A DNA stretch of 5,484 nucleotides from Candidatus Omnitrophota bacterium (GCA_016177145.1 JACOVV010000176.1:1-5484); one strand, 5' to 3'. Numbered from the stretch's first letter, positions 1 to 5,484 are shown. Made by a program: numbers and translations. The notes: a model not told the origin generated them from the letters alone.

Positions 1-89
1 ACCGCGAAAAGTTCCAGTCCCATCGCGCCGATGAACAGCGCGATGGGGAAATGCACGATCATTGGATGAAGGTGCCAATGGTTCATCAT
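1..89 (-). CDS. DUF2231-family membrane protein, N-terminal fragment
   Basis: The reading frame begins at an ATG (89-87) and runs off the left edge, so only about 29 residues are visible. They start MMNHWHLHPMIVHFPIALF and continue with a hydrophobic, Gly/Ala-rich stretch. The HPMIVHFPIAL motif followed by a membrane helix is the N-terminal signature of DUF2231, a small multi-helix inner-membrane family. Its function is unsettled; it is often found near cytochrome or metal-related genes (family knowledge, not shown here). The gene follows the YHS gene on the same strand after 21 bases and lies in the same frame, just past that gene's TAA, so the two are probably co-transcribed. No clear Shine-Dalgarno is seen, and a second ATG directly follows the first, so the start is uncertain by one codon. 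Family assignment is fairly sure; function is unknown. Confidence 0.75.
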   Translation of the reverse strand, partial: MMNHWHLHPMIVHFPIALFIGAMGLELFA

Positions 90-110
90 GGATACATAGT
101 CATAAGAAAC

Positions 111-476
111 TTACTTCACCTTTTCGACTTCTATTTTCTTAATGAACTTCTCCGGATCTTTCTTGAAATCCTTAATGCACATATCACAGCAGAAATTGTA
201 AACCTTTCCTTTATAAGCCAGCCGCGCCGGTTTGTGCTTTGGATCATTAAAGTTAATCTCCCCATCGCTCACAGGACAGAGACGATTACCGGCTTTCTCT
301 AATCCCAGCGCTTCAACTTCTTCATCGGATTCAATGATCCTGAATTCTTCAGTGACCGTCTGTTGCTCTGTGCCGGCGCCATGAGAATGGCCATGTCTCA
401 TTTCCGCCAGCGCTGGAAAAGAACCATACCCAAAAACCATACTCACCAACAAAAGAACCCTTAATCTCCAGTCCAT
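111..476 (-). CDS. Secreted YHS-domain protein, probable metal binding
   Basis: This is a 121-residue protein. Residues 1-24 form a signal peptide: MDWRLR, a hydrophobic core, then PALA before E25. There is no lipobox cysteine, so it should be a soluble periplasmic protein rather than a lipoprotein. A His-rich stretch follows (RHGHSHG, residues 27-33). The C-terminal half (about 65-115) is a YHS domain: CPVS at 67-70, then YKGKVYNFCCDMC at 88-100, then a DPEKF ending typical of the family. Cys67, Cys96, Cys97 and Cys100 are candidate metal ligands. YHS domains occur in copper and other heavy-metal proteins and in some oxygenase partners, so metal binding is likely but the metal is unknown. 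The gene lies 82 bases downstream of the sigma gene and just upstream of a DUF2231 gene. The start is supported by a good ribosome binding site. Confidence 0.85.
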   Translation of the reverse strand: MDWRLRVLLLVSMVFGYGSFPALAEMRHGHSHGAGTEQQTVTEEFRIIESDEEVEALGLEKAGNRLCPVSDGEINFNDPKHKPARLAYKGKVYNFCCDMCIKDFKKDPEKFIKKIEVEKVK

Positions 477-484
477 TTTTATAT

Positions 485-492
485 CCCTCTCT
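485..492 (-). promoter_or_regulatory. Ribosome binding site of the YHS gene
   Basis: On the minus strand the sequence reads AGAGAGGG, ending 8 bases before the ATG at 476. It is the clearest Shine-Dalgarno match in the window and fixes the YHS start. Most other genes here have weak or no such site. Confidence 0.6.
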
Positions 493-558
493 TTCTATTT
501 AAAGAAACGTAGAAATTGGGCCCATCCCCCTCTGTTTATCTTTTATTTCTCTATCTCA

Positions 559-1098
559 TTATGCAAGAGTACCTTTCAATAAGTGTCTCAGTTTGTTCCT
601 GGCGCGGTAGAGCCGTCTCTCCACTCCCTTAACGGAAATACCGAGAATCTCCGCGATCTCCTCATAAGAGGTCTCTTCCTGGTATAACAGAATGATTTTT
701 TTTTGATCTTGCGGTAAGGCGTCAATGGCCTGTTGAATCCGTTGAGCTGTTTCCTTATCAATGAGCAACGTATCCGGTCCGTTGGCTATTGAAATTTCCT
801 GGTTTTCCAGCAGTTCGCTTTCCGGATTTTGTTTCCGTTTCCGCCATTGGTCCGTGCAAGCGTTGAAAGTGACCCGATAGAGCCAGCTGGAGAACGAGGC
901 CGTTGGTTTCCAGGAGTCAGGATTCTGGTAAAGTTTAATAAAAATCTCCTGGGCCACATCTTCAGCCAACGATCGGTCTTTGAGATATCGATAGGCAAGA
1001 TTCACTACCTTAGGGAGGTATTTTCTGACAATTTCATCAAAACTCTCCTGGTCCCCCTGCCGCCATTGTGACAGGAGAGCCGTCTCCTGTTGTTCCAT
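559..1098 (-). CDS. ECF-type RNA polymerase sigma factor (sigma-70 family)
   Basis: This protein of about 179 residues directs RNA polymerase to a subset of promoters. Region 2 lies at about residues 12-90: a DQESFDEIVRKYLP start, the core helix with LAEDVAQEIFIKLYQ, and the -10-recognition part with FSSWLYRVTFNACTDQWRKRK. A short acidic linker follows, then region 4 at about 124-175 with LPQDQKKIILLYQEE, a helix-turn-helix (SYEEIAEILGISVKGVERRL) and a basic RARNKLR end. Regions 1 and 3 are absent, as expected for an ECF sigma, and the length is typical. The chosen ATG (1098) shares one base with the TGA of the zincin gene (TGATG); a GTG at 1101 is an equally possible start, one codon longer. 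No anti-sigma gene is adjacent in the visible sequence. Target promoters and inducing signal cannot be told from here. Confidence 0.95.
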   Translation of the reverse strand: MEQQETALLSQWRQGDQESFDEIVRKYLPKVVNLAYRYLKDRSLAEDVAQEIFIKLYQNPDSWKPTASFSSWLYRVTFNACTDQWRKRKQNPESELLENQEISIANGPDTLLIDKETAQRIQQAIDALPQDQKKIILLYQEETSYEEIAEILGISVKGVERRLYRARNKLRHLLKGTLA

Positions 1099-1544
1099 CA
1101 CAGCCCAGAGCGTTCCTTCCTTTTCTTATTACCGCGACTCCGTTTGGTTTTCTGCGTTGTCCCGTCTAATTTTAAGAATACCCGTGTCAGCCAATCAACG
1201 ATTTCATTTTCCAAATCATCTTTTTGCAAGATGATCAGCGACCGGGCTTTCCTGTCGGGAACATAAGTATCAATGACATGCGTAGAGAACTCATCCAAAC
1301 GGGTTAAAAAAGCGTGTGAAAGTTCATGAACGATCAACTCTTCGTCAATGGCGTGCGCCTGTTCTTTGGCAAAACTGATAAAAATTTTGCGGTCACTCTG
1401 GGCGACATGGACACAGGCAGGTGAACCATCCTCTAGTTCAGGGACTGTCTTGGCAGGAAAAATATTCCAGTGGATCTCAAAATCTTCAAGATGCAGACGC
1501 TTTTGCCATAAATGGATCCGTCGGTCAATTTGTTCTTCGGTCAT
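1098..1544 (-). CDS. Soluble HExxH zincin-like putative metalloprotease
   Basis: This 148-residue protein matches no family I can name with certainty. The zinc-protease motif HELSH sits at residues 73-77 within IVHELSHAFL, a hydrophobic helix pattern typical of zincins. A downstream helix, ENEIVDWLTRVFL (about 112-124), offers Glu112 or Glu114 as a third zinc ligand. No signal peptide or membrane segment is visible, so it should be cytoplasmic. The last 20 residues are strongly basic (nine Lys/Arg), perhaps a disordered or nucleic-acid-contacting tail. It lacks the C-terminal zinc ribbon of SprT and the motif order of YbeY. It resembles small phage or hypothetical zincins more than IrrE proteins. 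It is the first gene after the divergent promoter and overlaps the sigma gene, so the two are co-expressed. Proteolytic activity is inferred from the motif only. Confidence 0.75.
   Translation of the reverse strand: MTEEQIDRRIHLWQKRLHLEDFEIHWNIFPAKTVPELEDGSPACVHVAQSDRKIFISFAKEQAHAIDEELIVHELSHAFLTRLDEFSTHVIDTYVPDRKARSLIILQKDDLENEIVDWLTRVFLKLDGTTQKTKRSRGNKKRKERSGL
1111..1122 (-). promoter_or_regulatory. Possible distal ribosome binding site for the sigma gene
   Basis: The minus strand reads AAGGAAGGAACG, inside the lysine/arginine-rich end of the zincin gene. Its GGAAGGA core (1120-1114) ends 12 bases before GTG 1101 and 15 before ATG 1098. That is longer than ideal, so translation of the sigma gene probably depends mainly on ribosomes terminating at the overlapping TGA. 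Confidence 0.3.
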
Positions 1545-1571
1545 CTTTTGCGCCCACCGTTTGTTTTTTCT

Positions 1572-1600
1572 ATCATAACACAGCGCTTCGGCTTTGACAA
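1572..1600 (-). promoter_or_regulatory. Sigma-70-type promoter for the zincin-sigma operon
   Basis: The minus strand shows TTGTCA (1600-1595) as the -35 box, a 17-base spacer, and TATGAT (1577-1572) as the -10 box. Start of transcription is expected near 1565, giving a leader of about 20 bases before the ATG at 1544. A weak GGTGG sequence lies about 9 bases before that ATG. Spacing and matches are close to the housekeeping consensus. The -35 box overlaps that of the plus-strand promoter. Confidence 0.6.
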
Positions 1601-1621
1601 CACAACTTATGCAATGATAAT
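1594..1621 (+). promoter_or_regulatory. Sigma-70-type promoter for comF-lptF-lptG
   Basis: The plus strand shows a perfect TTGACA (1594-1599), a 16-base spacer and GATAAT (1616-1621). A perfect TATAAT follows at 1621-1626, but its spacer would be 21 bases, which is too long with this -35. Transcription should start near 1628, only about 2-5 bases before the comF start, so the transcript would be leaderless or nearly so. Confidence 0.6.
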
Positions 1622-1632
1622 ATAATACAGTG

Positions 1633-2331
1633 ATGCTTGAACTCCTTTTCCCTGCTCTTTGCGCCGCTTGTGGCGCCCGTGTTCATCACGAAACACCGAT
1701 TTGCCACGACTGTTTAGGAAAGCTCAAATACCTCGCCCCGCCGTGGTGCTCTCGCTGCGGAATCCCGCAGAACCATACAGAACTCTGTTTTGATTGCAGT
1801 CAACGGATCTCAAAAACCGGCTCGCTGGACCAAATTCGTTCGGTCTTCATTTACCAAGAGCCCTTGAGAATCTTTATCCACCAATGGAAATATAAAGACC
1901 GCCCGGAATTGTCTCGTTTTCTGGCGCAGCAAATGGTTCTTTTCACTGAGCTTTATTTCACGGAAAAACCATGGGATATTCTAATCCCCGTCCCTCTGCA
2001 TAAGACCCGCGAGCGGGAAAGAGATTACAACCAATCGCTTTTGCTGGCGGCGGCTGTGTCAAAGGCACTGGAAATTCCTGTGTCAACGGGAACACTGAAA
2101 CGCGCCCGTCCGACTCTGCCGCAATCCACGCTTCCTGAACCAGAACGGAGAAGCAATGTGCTGTCCGCTTTTCGCGCTTTATCCTATGGCGCGGCTAAAA
2201 AAAACATTTTATTGATTGACGATCTTTACACAACCGGCTCCACTCTGGAACAATGCGCTTTCGCTTTAAAAACCCAAGGCGCTGCGCGGGTGGACGCGCT
2301 GACTTTGTCAAGGACAATGACGGCTATTTAA
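1633..2331 (+). CDS. comF: ComF-family phosphoribosyltransferase-like protein
   Basis: This is a protein of about 232 residues. The N-terminus carries four cysteine pairs of the CxxC type (about residues 10/13, 24/27, 39/42, 52/55), the zinc-binding double-zinc-ribbon region of ComF proteins. The C-terminal half is a type I phosphoribosyltransferase fold: RERERDYNQS (about 126-135), PQSTLPEPERRSNVLSAF (about 163-180) and the PRPP loop LLIDDLYTTGSTL (about 193-205). ComF proteins support DNA uptake and recombination during natural transformation in several bacteria, and relatives occur in non-competent species, so the role here is open. The ATG at 1633 or the GTG at 1630 must be the start: a stop codon lies at 1618-1620, and no later Met precedes the cysteine pairs. 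No Shine-Dalgarno is present. One base separates the stop from lptF. Confidence 0.93.
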   Translation: MLELLFPALCAACGARVHHETPICHDCLGKLKYLAPPWCSRCGIPQNHTELCFDCSQRISKTGSLDQIRSVFIYQEPLRIFIHQWKYKDRPELSRFLAQQMVLFTELYFTEKPWDILIPVPLHKTRERERDYNQSLLLAAAVSKALEIPVSTGTLKRARPTLPQSTLPEPERRSNVLSAFRALSYGAAKKNILLIDDLYTTGSTLEQCAFALKTQGAARVDALTLSRTMTAI

Positions 2332-2332
2332 A

Positions 2333-3427
2333 ATGCGCCTTCTTCAACGTTACCTTCTGGCTGAATTCGCTTCTCCCGGAATCTTCGCTTTGATAGGACT
2401 GACTCTGGTCCTGATGCTGGGCAATCTGGTGCAACTGGCTGATTTGGTCATTTCCAAAGGAGTCGGCATCGGCCAGGTGGCGAGATTGTTCTTCTATCTG
2501 GTCCCTTACCTGCTGACTTTCTCTCTCCCGATGGCGGTTTTGGTTGGAACCCTTCTTGCTTTCGGACGGCTCTCGGCCGACAATGAAATTACGGCCATGC
2601 GCGCCAGCGGCGTCAGTCTCATCCGGCTTTTCCGCCCTATTCTGACCATCGGGTTTCTTTTAAGCGTTCTTTCTATCTTTCTGAACGATCAAATCCTCCC
2701 CAAAGCCCACTTCGCCAGCCGAAAACTCTTGGCCCAAATCGGCGTTAAAAACCCGACGGCCTACTTGGAAGCCGGCACGTTCATCCGCGCCTTTGAAGGA
2801 TATATCCTTTTCATTTATGACATCCGGAACCATGAGCTTTTCAACGTTCGAATTTACCAAATCCAGGGGGAAAAACCAACGCGGACACTGGTCGCCAAAC
2901 GAGGCGAATTTATCCCGATCCCGGAAAGAAACATAGTAAAATTAAAACTAATGGATGGCATGAGTGATGAACCCAATCCAAGGGACCCAACCAATATCTA
3001 TAAATTAAATTTCCAGACTTATTATTTAACGCTGAATCTTTCTCAGCAGATCCAAAAGAACCAAATCCAGAAAAAACCAAAAGACATGACGCTGGCGGAG
3101 TTAAAGCAGGAAGCCGCTTCTCTCGAGGCTTCTGGAGTGTCCGCGGCTCCAATAAGAGCGGAGTTTCATCGAAAAATCGCTCTGGCCTTCGCGAATTTTT
3201 TTCTCGCCCTGATCGGTTTCCCTCTGGCCCTGTTGACTCATCGCGGGGAACGATCGATCGGTTTTGCGCTTGCTTTAGGGGTGTTCGCGGTCTATTATAT
3301 CCTTCTAGCGTTGGGAGACGCTCTGGCGATCCGGGGTGATCTCGCCGCCCCGCTCGCTGTCTGGTTCCCAAACGGCCTGGTGGGAGCGCTGGGACTTTTG
3401 TTAATCCAGAAAATCGCGAGAGTGTGA
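2333..3427 (+). CDS. lptF: LPS export permease LptF/LptG family, first copy
   Basis: This 364-residue inner-membrane protein belongs to the YjgP/YjgQ family. With its partner permease and the ATPase LptB it extracts lipopolysaccharide from the inner membrane and passes it to LptC/LptA. The layout is complete: helices at about 14-38, 54-80 and 100-118, a periplasmic beta-rich domain (about 125-250), then helices at about 278-300, 307-330 and 340-362. The family motif NEITAMRASGVSLIRLFRP lies at about 84-102, and FHRKIALAFANFFLALIGFPLAL (split across 278-300) marks the fourth helix. The start follows the comF stop by one base without a clear Shine-Dalgarno, suggesting translational coupling. 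The choice of LptF rather than LptG rests mainly on gene order and is less certain than the family. No lptA, lptB or lptC is in the window. Confidence 0.92.
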   Translation: MRLLQRYLLAEFASPGIFALIGLTLVLMLGNLVQLADLVISKGVGIGQVARLFFYLVPYLLTFSLPMAVLVGTLLAFGRLSADNEITAMRASGVSLIRLFRPILTIGFLLSVLSIFLNDQILPKAHFASRKLLAQIGVKNPTAYLEAGTFIRAFEGYILFIYDIRNHELFNVRIYQIQGEKPTRTLVAKRGEFIPIPERNIVKLKLMDGMSDEPNPRDPTNIYKLNFQTYYLTLNLSQQIQKNQIQKKPKDMTLAELKQEAASLEASGVSAAPIRAEFHRKIALAFANFFLALIGFPLALLTHRGERSIGFALALGVFAVYYILLALGDALAIRGDLAAPLAVWFPNGLVGALGLLLIQKIARV

Positions 3428-3428
3428 T

Positions 3429-4520
3429 TTGAAAATTCTTGACCGTTATTTGCTGCGACAATTCGTGTGGCCTTTTTGTTTTTCTCTTCTCTCTTTTCTA
3501 TTTCTTTACTGGACGATTGATTTATTCACCCACTTGGACGATTTCTTAAGAAACCGCGCCCCCCTCTGGACACTGGCGCAATACTACCTGGCGTCCATTC
3601 CCATCGTGTTGGTGCAAACATCCCCTCTGGCCAGCGTGACCGCGGTGGTTTCCTGTCTGGGCCGGCTCAATAGAACCCATGAACTGACCGCCATGCGTTC
3701 TTGCGGACTCAGTTGGTTCAGGATGTCCTCTCCTCTTTTGCTGGCCGGGTTGTTCATTACATTCGTCTCTCTTTTTTTAAACGACCACATGATCCCTCAA
3801 GCTATGATGGTGACCCAATTGATTAAAGAAGAACATTTCGAAACCGCGTCCACCAAAGAGCAAACCATCATTGAAAACGTCGCTCTTTATGGAACGAAGA
3901 ACCGGATGTTTTACGCCAAACGCTATGATCCTCATGACAAAATTCTCTATGACTTGATTATTTTTATTGATGACGCCTCCCATCGTCCTCTTGCTAAAAT
4001 TGTCTCCGAAAAAGCGGAATGGATTGTTAATGACAAATGGAAACTCTTCTCCTGTGTCTCCTATCAATTGGGGTCCAGAGGAGAGATCGTGGATAAACCG
4101 GTTTATTACGATGAACGAACCATGGACATCGATGAAACTCCGCAAAGCTTCCTAAAAATGGAGTCCCAGATTCATTTTATGCGGTATGAGCAGCTTGAAA
4201 ATTACATTGAGCGGATCGCCGTCTCCGGGCCTAACGTGACCCAGCGGCTTTGGGTGGAACTGCACAATCGTATCGCCTTTCCTTTCGCTAACTTCGTCCT
4301 GATTCTGATCGGCATTCCCTTCGGAATCATTCCCTTTCAACGAAAGAGGTGGTTTCTAACCGGGATCGGCCTTTGCGTGGCGATCAGTCTCTGCTTCTAT
4401 CTGCTGAACTCCGTTTTCATTTCTCTGGGGAAGGCCGGTATTCTTTCCGCGTGGTTTGGGGCGTGGGGAACAAACTTGATTTTCGCAGGTATCGGCTTGA
4501 TAGCGCTCAAACGGCTTTAG
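3429..4520 (+). CDS. lptG: LPS export permease LptF/LptG family, second copy
   Basis: This 363-residue inner-membrane protein is the presumed partner of the preceding permease in the LptB2FG transporter. It begins MKILDRYLLRQF, the usual N-terminus of the family. Helices lie at about 12-32, 52-78 and 100-118, followed by the periplasmic beta-rich domain (about 125-255) and helices at about 280-303, 307-332 and 338-360. The shared motif HELTAMRSCGLSWFR is at about 84-98, and LHNRIAFPFANFVLILIGIP marks helix four. The start is a TTG (3429), one base after the lptF stop; the frame has no ATG until residue 89, so TTG is well supported, with a weak GAGAG about 6 bases upstream. Its last 14 bases overlap the end of the opposing glycosyltransferase gene. 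Assignment as LptG rather than LptF is by position. Confidence 0.92.
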   Translation: MKILDRYLLRQFVWPFCFSLLSFLFLYWTIDLFTHLDDFLRNRAPLWTLAQYYLASIPIVLVQTSPLASVTAVVSCLGRLNRTHELTAMRSCGLSWFRMSSPLLLAGLFITFVSLFLNDHMIPQAMMVTQLIKEEHFETASTKEQTIIENVALYGTKNRMFYAKRYDPHDKILYDLIIFIDDASHRPLAKIVSEKAEWIVNDKWKLFSCVSYQLGSRGEIVDKPVYYDERTMDIDETPQSFLKMESQIHFMRYEQLENYIERIAVSGPNVTQRLWVELHNRIAFPFANFVLILIGIPFGIIPFQRKRWFLTGIGLCVAISLCFYLLNSVFISLGKAGILSAWFGAWGTNLIFAGIGLIALKRL

Positions 4521-5229
4521 AATTTATAGAGATCATTCGATACCTCAGGATAAGCGCGATCATCTTGATTCCCAGCTTAAAAGCTTTCCAAGTACTGCTG
4601 GTAATTTTGGAATCTCCTATCCTCTTCTTGTAGTTGACCGGGATTTCAACGCACTTGTATTGATGCCGGACGCACAGAATCATGAATTCGGGTGAGAAGT
4701 CCGATCCCCCTACCCGGAATTCACGCAATATTCCCTTCAGTGGTTTGGATTTGATCATCTTGAACGTGCACCCGACATCGGTAAGACATGGACCGTTATG
4801 CAGATATTCCAGGATTTTCGCGACCACGACGTTGCCCAGCCGCAAAAACCAGTCCATCTTCGCCCCCTCCCAGATCAGGGCTTTTGAAGTGCGGGTCCCG
4901 AACACAACGTCAAAATGATCCACGTAGGCGAGGAATTTCAGCAAATCAGACGCGAGAAAACTCCCGTCGGGTTCACAGGTAAAAACCAAATCACCGGCGG
5001 CCTCCTGCAGGCCGCGCCTTAAGGCGTACCCGTATCCCTGCCGGCCTTCTCTGATATATTTCGCTCTTGTTTTCTTAATCTGCTCCGCTGTCCCGTCGGA
5101 GGAATTATTGTCAACCGCGATCACTTCATCCACAACACCTGTCGCGAAAAAATTCTCGATCTCATTCCCGATATTTTTTTCTTCATTATACGCGGGCAGG
5201 ATGATTGAGACTTTTTGCTGGTTATACAT
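4507..5229 (-). CDS. Family 2 glycosyltransferase, polyprenyl-phosphate sugar synthase-like
   Basis: This 240-residue enzyme has a GT-A fold. Visible motifs in order are VSIILPAYNEEKNIG (about 7-21), the nucleotide-sugar contact VDNNSSDGT (39-47), CEPDGSF (85-91) at the position of the metal-binding acidic motif, DVGCTFKMI (151-159), a DFSPEF segment (177-182) and EIPVNYKKRIGDSKIT (195-210). The last is typical of dolichol-phosphate-mannose-synthase-like bacterial enzymes that load a sugar onto a polyprenyl phosphate or a cell-surface glycan. No membrane helices are clear, although the C-terminal segment from about 218 is hydrophobic and basic, so it may be membrane associated. Donor and acceptor cannot be told. 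The gene starts 13 bases after the ahcY stop without a clear Shine-Dalgarno, so it probably shares that transcript. It converges on lptG. Confidence 0.92.
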   Translation of the reverse strand: MYNQQKVSIILPAYNEEKNIGNEIENFFATGVVDEVIAVDNNSSDGTAEQIKKTRAKYIREGRQGYGYALRRGLQEAAGDLVFTCEPDGSFLASDLLKFLAYVDHFDVVFGTRTSKALIWEGAKMDWFLRLGNVVVAKILEYLHNGPCLTDVGCTFKMIKSKPLKGILREFRVGGSDFSPEFMILCVRHQYKCVEIPVNYKKRIGDSKITSSTWKAFKLGIKMIALILRYRMISINSKAV

Positions 5230-5242
5230 GGCCGCAAACTGA

Positions 5243-5484
5243 TCAGGTGCCCAACTGCCAGGAAGACAAGTATTCTTTTTGTTGGGGCGTTAAACGGTCT
5301 ATCGAAATCCGCATTGCCTGCAGTTTCAGCCGCGCGATTTCTCGATCAATGTTCTCCGGGACCGCGTACACTTTCTTGTCGAGTTCCTCTTGATTTCCAG
5401 CGATAAACTCAACGGAAAGGGCTTGGTTGGCGAAACTTAAATCCATCACGCTCGCCGGATGCCCTTCAGCAGCGGCAAGATTGA
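5243..5484 (-). CDS. ahcY: Adenosylhomocysteinase, C-terminal fragment
   Basis: The gene enters from the right edge; 79 residues and the TGA stop are visible. This enzyme reversibly splits S-adenosylhomocysteine into adenosine and homocysteine, keeping the methyl cycle running, in the cytoplasm with bound NAD. The visible part opens with [20 protein letters not shown], whose Asn and His match the NAD- and substrate-contacting positions of the family. It then has [15 protein letters not shown] and ends [19 protein letters not shown] (within the last 20 residues). The protein stops there, without the extra dozen or so residues ending in HYRY that many bacterial and eukaryotic forms carry. Short-ended forms are known to me from archaea and thermophiles such as Thermotoga. 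A GTG-ATG pair at 5449-5444 is internal, not a start. The frame is open to the edge. Confidence 0.95.
   Translation of the reverse strand, partial: NLAAAEGHPASVMDLSFANQALSVEFIAGNQEELDKKVYAVPENIDREIARLKLQAMRISIDRLTPQQKEYLSSWQLGT

Noticed and set aside
86..103. Five-codon mini ORF (MTMYP) on the minus strand whose stop overlaps the DUF2231 ATG
   Set aside because: It could be a coupling leader, but it has no clear ribosome binding site and such short frames arise easily by chance.
111..476. YHS protein as a lipoprotein
   Set aside because: There is no cysteine near the signal-peptide cleavage site; the PALA ending fits ordinary signal peptidase cleavage.
517..524. Palindrome TGGGCCCA between the sigma and YHS genes
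   Set aside because: An eight-base perfect palindrome with no loop and no flanking symmetry or T-run is too weak to call an operator or terminator.
1621..1626. Perfect TATAAT upstream of comF as the main -10 box
   Set aside because: The spacer from TTGACA would be 21 bases and there is no extended TG motif; GATAAT with a 16-base spacer fits better, although both point to a leaderless start.
2910..3461. Open frame of 183 codons on the minus strand opposite lptF
   Set aside because: It lies antisense to a clear LptF-family permease, its protein is rich in Pro/Arg with no domain I recognise, and it has no supporting start signal.
3777..4145. Open frame of 122 codons on the minus strand opposite lptG
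   Set aside because: It is a shadow of the periplasmic-domain coding sequence of lptG with no recognisable motif.
4574..4585. Inverted repeat AGCTTAAAAGCT as a terminator for lptG
   Set aside because: The stem is five pairs, AT-rich, with a two-base loop and no T-run, and it lies within the glycosyltransferase coding sequence.

Overview
The window comes from a diderm (Gram-negative-type) bacterium of intermediate GC content. Tandem LptF and LptG permeases imply an outer membrane with lipopolysaccharide. I cannot fix the phylum from sequence alone. The gene mix, including an adenosylhomocysteinase that ends in a short '-SSWQLGT' tail, would suit an uncultivated environmental lineage, but that is a guess. 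Coding density is very high: no non-coding gap exceeds about 90 bases, and several genes touch or overlap. No RNA genes, insertion sequences, CRISPR arrays or convincing terminators were seen.

Left block, minus strand (about 1544 down to 1): a soluble HExxH zincin-like protein, then an ECF-type sigma factor whose start overlaps the zincin stop, then a secreted YHS-domain protein with a His-rich N-terminus, then the beginning of a DUF2231 membrane protein that runs off the left edge. The YHS and DUF2231 pair suggests metal handling or a membrane redox role. No anti-sigma factor is visible beside the sigma gene.

Centre block, plus strand (1633 to 4520): comF-type phosphoribosyltransferase, lptF and lptG, each separated by one base, so almost certainly one translationally coupled operon. 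It diverges from the left block across an 88-base spacer. That spacer holds a nearly symmetrical pair of sigma-70-type promoters whose -35 boxes overlap. The plus promoter lies so close to comF that its transcript should be leaderless or nearly so.

Right block, minus strand (5484 down to 4507): the C-terminal end of adenosylhomocysteinase (ahcY), followed 13 bases later by a GT2 glycosyltransferase of the polyprenyl-phosphate sugar synthase-like type. This block converges on lptG, and the two genes overlap by 14 bases at their stop codons.

Most genes here are ordinary families. The parts most worth a second look are the zincin/sigma gene pair, the symmetrical divergent promoter and the leaderless comF.
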